In this document: in pieces, positions 61,534 through 64,000 of the stretch
Layout of the letters: each line of letters begins with the position of its first letter
Position numbering within the stretch: the stretch's first letter is position 1
Assembly: GCA_002083825.1 (NCBI GenBank)
Contig: DAZV01000026.1
Coordinates: 248,001-312,000 of the forward strand
DNA: 64,000 nt
DNA from: Candidatus Sericytochromatia bacterium S15B-MN24 CBMW_12
GTDB lineage: Bacteria > Cyanobacteriota > Sericytochromatia > S15B-MN24 > UBA4093
Direction of reading: 5' to 3'
Program-made: the position numbers and the translations under genes
The notes under the pieces: generated by a model
Told to the model about the DNA's origin: nothing
What the model saw: only the letters and a program-made list of their open reading frames with translations
Database searches by the model: none

Positions 61534-62388
61534 ATGGATATCTCGCGCGGTGAGTTGCTGCAGTTGAGGGACGTCGTCCAAGGCTATTGCGGCATCCGTC
61601 TTGAGGAGAGCAAGCTCGAGTTCCTGAAGGATCGCTTGATTCCCGTGGCGCGAGCCCACGGGGCCACGACGATGTCCTCCTTCAGCCAGATGCTGCTCAG
61701 GGAGATGGCCTTCGGCACGCCCAAGGCCTGGAACGATCTTCTACCGTTGGTAACCATCAACGAGACCTACTTCTTCCGGGAACTCAACCAGCTGGAGCTC
61801 TTCCGCAACGAGCTGGTTCCGGAAATCGTCAAGCGCAAGGCCAATCGGACGCTTCGAATTCTCAGCGCCCCTTGCTCTTCGGGAGAGGAACCATATACGA
61901 TCGCCATGTTGCTCGACGAGGCGTCGGTTTCGCTGGCCGGATGGACCGTGGAGATCTGGGGAGTGGACATCGACGGGCCGGTGATCCAGAAGGCCCAGAC
62001 CGCGCTGTACCCGCGATCAGCGTTTCGCGCCACCGACGGCAAGTACCTCTCGAAGTACTTCACCCAGGAGGGGGACTTCTACCGGGCGGGTAACCGCCTC
62101 GCGGGGCGGGTAAAGTTCAAGCACGGGAATCTCTTCGAGATGGCGAGGTGGCCGGGTTTCTCGGCCTTCGACGTGATCTTCTGCCGGAACTTGCTGATTT
62201 ACTTCGACAAAGCGACCCAGAAACGGCTGATCGAGGTCTTTCACAAGGCGATGGTCCCGGGAGGCTACCTTCTCATCGGCCATTCGGAGTCACTCTTGTC
62301 CATGGAGGTGGACTTCATGCTGAAATCTAACAAGCAAGCCATCTACTACGAGGCGCAAACGACCTCGGGATCGCTCCGTAATGTCTAA
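61534..62388 (+). CDS. cheR: Chemotaxis protein methyltransferase CheR (second copy)
   Basis: A 284-residue CheR. VTINETYFFRELNQLELFRN, LSAPCSSGEEPYTIAMLLDE, IWGVDIDGPVIQKAQTALY and FDVIFCRNLLIYFD match the family. It begins with the CheR-N helices (GELLQLRDVVQGYCGIRLEE) and starts at ATG 61534 after AAGGAG. It is clearly a paralogue of the preceding gene but diverged enough that duplication is old. It overlaps cheB by 8 nt. Confidence 0.92.
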   Translation: MDISRGELLQLRDVVQGYCGIRLEESKLEFLKDRLIPVARAHGATTMSSFSQMLLREMAFGTPKAWNDLLPLVTINETYFFRELNQLELFRNELVPEIVKRKANRTLRILSAPCSSGEEPYTIAMLLDEASVSLAGWTVEIWGVDIDGPVIQKAQTALYPRSAFRATDGKYLSKYFTQEGDFYRAGNRLAGRVKFKHGNLFEMARWPGFSAFDVIFCRNLLIYFDKATQKRLIEVFHKAMVPGGYLLIGHSESLLSMEVDFMLKSNKQAIYYEAQTTSGSLRNV

Positions 62389-63430
62389 CCCCGTCAAGGT
62401 CCTGGTCGTCGACGATTCGCCGTTCATGCGGCGGGCGATCACCCGGATGATCGCCTCGGATCCCGGCATCAAGATCGTCGGGCATGCGACCAACGGCCTG
62501 GATGCGATTTCCATGATTGCCGAGCTGCGCCCCGACGTGGTGACCATGGACATCGAGATGCCGGTGATGGACGGCCTGTCCGCCCTGAAGCGCATCATGG
62601 CCGAACGTCCCGTGCCCATCATCATGATGAGCACCCTCACCCAGGCCGGCTCCTCGTCCGCCCTTCAGGCCCTGGAGCTCGGAGCCTTCGACTTCGTTCC
62701 CAAGCCCGAGTCCTCCATGCTCGACGTCTTCAACGTCCAGCACGAACTCGTCGCCAAGATCAAGGAGGCGAGTCGCCCTCGCCGCACCGGTCCGCTCCCG
62801 CCCCTTCCCTTGCCGACGACCCCCCCGCCCGCAATCGGCGCCCCCCGCCTTAATCAGACGATCGATCTGATCGCCATCGGCATCTCCACCGGTGGACCAC
62901 CGGCCCTCCAGGCCGTTTTGCCCCAGCTTCCCGCGGATTTCCCGGTGCCGATCCTGGTGGTCCAGCACATGCCCCCCGGCTTCACCAAGTCCCTCGCCGA
63001 TAGACTCGACAAGCTCTCCGCCATTCGTGTCAAGGAAGCGGAACAAGGAGAGAAGCTGGAGGCCGGATCGGTCTACATTGCACCGGCCGGCTGGCATCTC
63101 ACCCTGAAGTCGGACACGCGCGGCTCGTTCGTTCACCTGATCGATTCGTCGGATTCCAAGACCTGGCACAAGCCCTCGGTGGACGTGTTGATGGCCTCGG
63201 TGGCCCAGACCCATGGCGCCCGCGCCCTCGGGCTCATCATGACCGGCATGGGCAACGACGGAACGGCCGGCGCAGGCGCCATGAAGCGCTGCGGATCGAC
63301 CATCTGGGCGCAAGACGAGGAAACCTGCGTGGTCTACGGCATGCCGCGCGCGGTCTTCGAGACGGGAGTGGTCGACAAGGTTCTTCCGCTCTCGCGGATC
63401 GCCGCCGAACTCGCCCGGATCTTCCGTTGA
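62381..63430 (+). CDS. cheB: Chemotaxis methylesterase/deamidase CheB
   Basis: A 349-residue response regulator with an effector esterase domain. The receiver has Asp57 (VVTMDIEMPVMDG) and Lys in FDFVPKPESS. The catalytic triad is visible as Ser in AIGISTGGPPAL, His in VVQHMPPGFTKSL and Asp in GLIMTGMGNDGTAGAG. A Pro-rich linker (about 137-155) joins the two. It removes methyl groups or deamidates receptors when phosphorylated by CheA. Its stop overlaps the start of the next gene. Confidence 0.94.
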   Translation: MSNPVKVLVVDDSPFMRRAITRMIASDPGIKIVGHATNGLDAISMIAELRPDVVTMDIEMPVMDGLSALKRIMAERPVPIIMMSTLTQAGSSSALQALELGAFDFVPKPESSMLDVFNVQHELVAKIKEASRPRRTGPLPPLPLPTTPPPAIGAPRLNQTIDLIAIGISTGGPPALQAVLPQLPADFPVPILVVQHMPPGFTKSLADRLDKLSAIRVKEAEQGEKLEAGSVYIAPAGWHLTLKSDTRGSFVHLIDSSDSKTWHKPSVDVLMASVAQTHGARALGLIMTGMGNDGTAGAGAMKRCGSTIWAQDEETCVVYGMPRAVFETGVVDKVLPLSRIAAELARIFR

Positions 63431-64000
63431 TCCCCCTACGACCCCTCGGAAGTACCCAAGAGCACCTCAGTCCCCTGGGCATGGGGGGATACGCCCTGGG
63501 GCTTTCAAGGGAGCCCCGTGAAACCTGTCGCATGATCCACGCGGCCATCGAGGAGGGCATCACCTTCATGGAGGTCGCCTGGGATTACCACCAGGGGGAG
63601 TCCGAGCGCATGATGGGCGAGGCGCTGCGCGGCGGCTACCGGGACAAGGTCTTCTTGACCGGCAAGATCGATGGGCAGACCCGGCGGGCGGCGATCTCCC
63701 AGCTGGATCAGTCTCTCAAGCGTCTCCGCGTCGAAAACCTCGACCTGCTCCTGCTCAACGAGATCATTCGCCCCGAGGACCCCATGCGTATCTTCGCTCC
63801 CGACGGGGCCCTGGAGGCCCTGGTGGAGGCCAAGAGGGCCGGCAAGATCCGCTTCATCGGCTTCTCGGGCCACAAGGATCCGGCAATTCACCTGAAGATG
63901 CTGGACATGGGGTTCGAGTTCGATGCCGTCCAGATGCCCTTGAACCTTCTCGACGCGCAGTTCAGTTCGTTCGAAAAGCAGGTGCTTCCCTTGCTCGTCG
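63427..64000 (+). CDS. Aldo/keto reductase family protein, C-terminus cut by window edge
   Basis: At least 191 residues of an AKR-type TIM barrel. A TTG at 63427 (TTGA with the cheB stop) gives the canonical opening IPLRPLGSTQEHLSPLGMGG; an in-frame ATG lies at 63481. FMEVAWDYHQGESERMMGEAL contains the catalytic Tyr and the Asp-x4-Tyr spacing, Lys is in KVFLTGKIDG, and KIRFIGFSGHKDPAIHLKML follows. Where relatives have the catalytic His (HEV), this one reads LLLLNEIIRPEDP, so Asn replaces His. This may mean loss of activity or an altered reaction. The 3' end lies outside the window. Confidence 0.85.
   Translation, partial: MIPLRPLGSTQEHLSPLGMGGYALGLSREPRETCRMIHAAIEEGITFMEVAWDYHQGESERMMGEALRGGYRDKVFLTGKIDGQTRRAAISQLDQSLKRLRVENLDLLLLNEIIRPEDPMRIFAPDGALEALVEAKRAGKIRFIGFSGHKDPAIHLKMLDMGFEFDAVQMPLNLLDAQFSSFEKQVLPLLV

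Overview
The window is about 64 kb of GC-rich DNA, densely packed with protein genes on both strands. I see no rRNA, tRNA, CRISPR array, transposase or phage gene. The cell is Gram-negative: there is a TonB/ExbB/ExbD system with its receptor, a tripartite RND/TolC pump, and many lipoproteins. The palindrome GCGATCGC (HIP1, the iterated palindrome typical of cyanobacterial genomes) occurs about 20 times by eye, against 2-3 expected from base composition. A plant/cyanobacterial-type ferredoxin-NADP reductase is present, but no photosynthesis gene is. Together this suggests, as inference only, a non-photosynthetic relative of Cyanobacteria (Sericytochromatia/Blackallbacteria-like). Layout. 1-6 kb: cell-wall amidase end, RlmI-like rRNA methyltransferase, DUF1015 protein, glycosyltransferase, squalene-synthase-like enzyme. 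6-8 kb: DUF4386 membrane protein and TetR repressor, with a strong promoter whose spacer is a perfect 15-bp palindrome. 8-11.6 kb: a decayed sensor-kinase locus, with an in-frame amber codon in a multi-HAMP/GAF kinase followed by a frame-shifted, 5'-truncated PAS kinase. 11.7-20.2 kb: an alpha-oxoamine synthase fused to a cyclic-nucleotide-binding domain, a Sel1-repeat protein, an EF-hand lipoprotein beside an OmpR-type two-component system, and a glyoxalase-fold protein. 20.4-25.6 kb: mnmG, an unexplained AT-rich 0.4-kb spacer bounded by opposed terminators, then IscS-type cysteine desulfurase and YgfZ. 25.8-31.4 kb: a Tyr-rich repeat lipoprotein, the FNR, and a compact leftward operon that I regard as the best candidate for an undescribed system: a 58-aa peptide, two V4R-like proteins, a two-cluster ferredoxin and a second cysteine desulfurase. 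31.9-36 kb: TonB-dependent receptor operon (exbB-exbD-tonB-receptor). 36.4-38.4 kb: outer-membrane-like protein, thioesterase, short pseudouridine synthase. 38.5-46.4 kb: a translationally coupled efflux operon (MerR-like regulator, lipoprotein, beta-barrel protein, TolC, adaptor, RND pump). 46.5-48 kb: an MFS drug-transporter gene flanked by a perfect 55-bp inverted repeat. 48-55.4 kb: Nudix hydrolase, mnmA, a Gly/Tyr-rich lipoprotein, a BON-SRPBCC protein, glycogen-debranching enzyme, EgtD-like methyltransferase. 55.6-63.4 kb: a chemotaxis operon (cheX-cheY-cheA-cheR-cheR-cheB) preceded by a protein of about six 70-residue repeats that I do not recognise. The window ends inside an aldo/keto reductase. 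How the genes connect: IscS, MnmG and MnmA belong to the same tRNA wobble-uridine chemistry. YgfZ and the two desulfurases serve Fe-S and sulfur metabolism. FNR could feed electrons to the V4R-operon ferredoxin. The che operon has no cheW or receptor in view, so part of that pathway must be encoded elsewhere.
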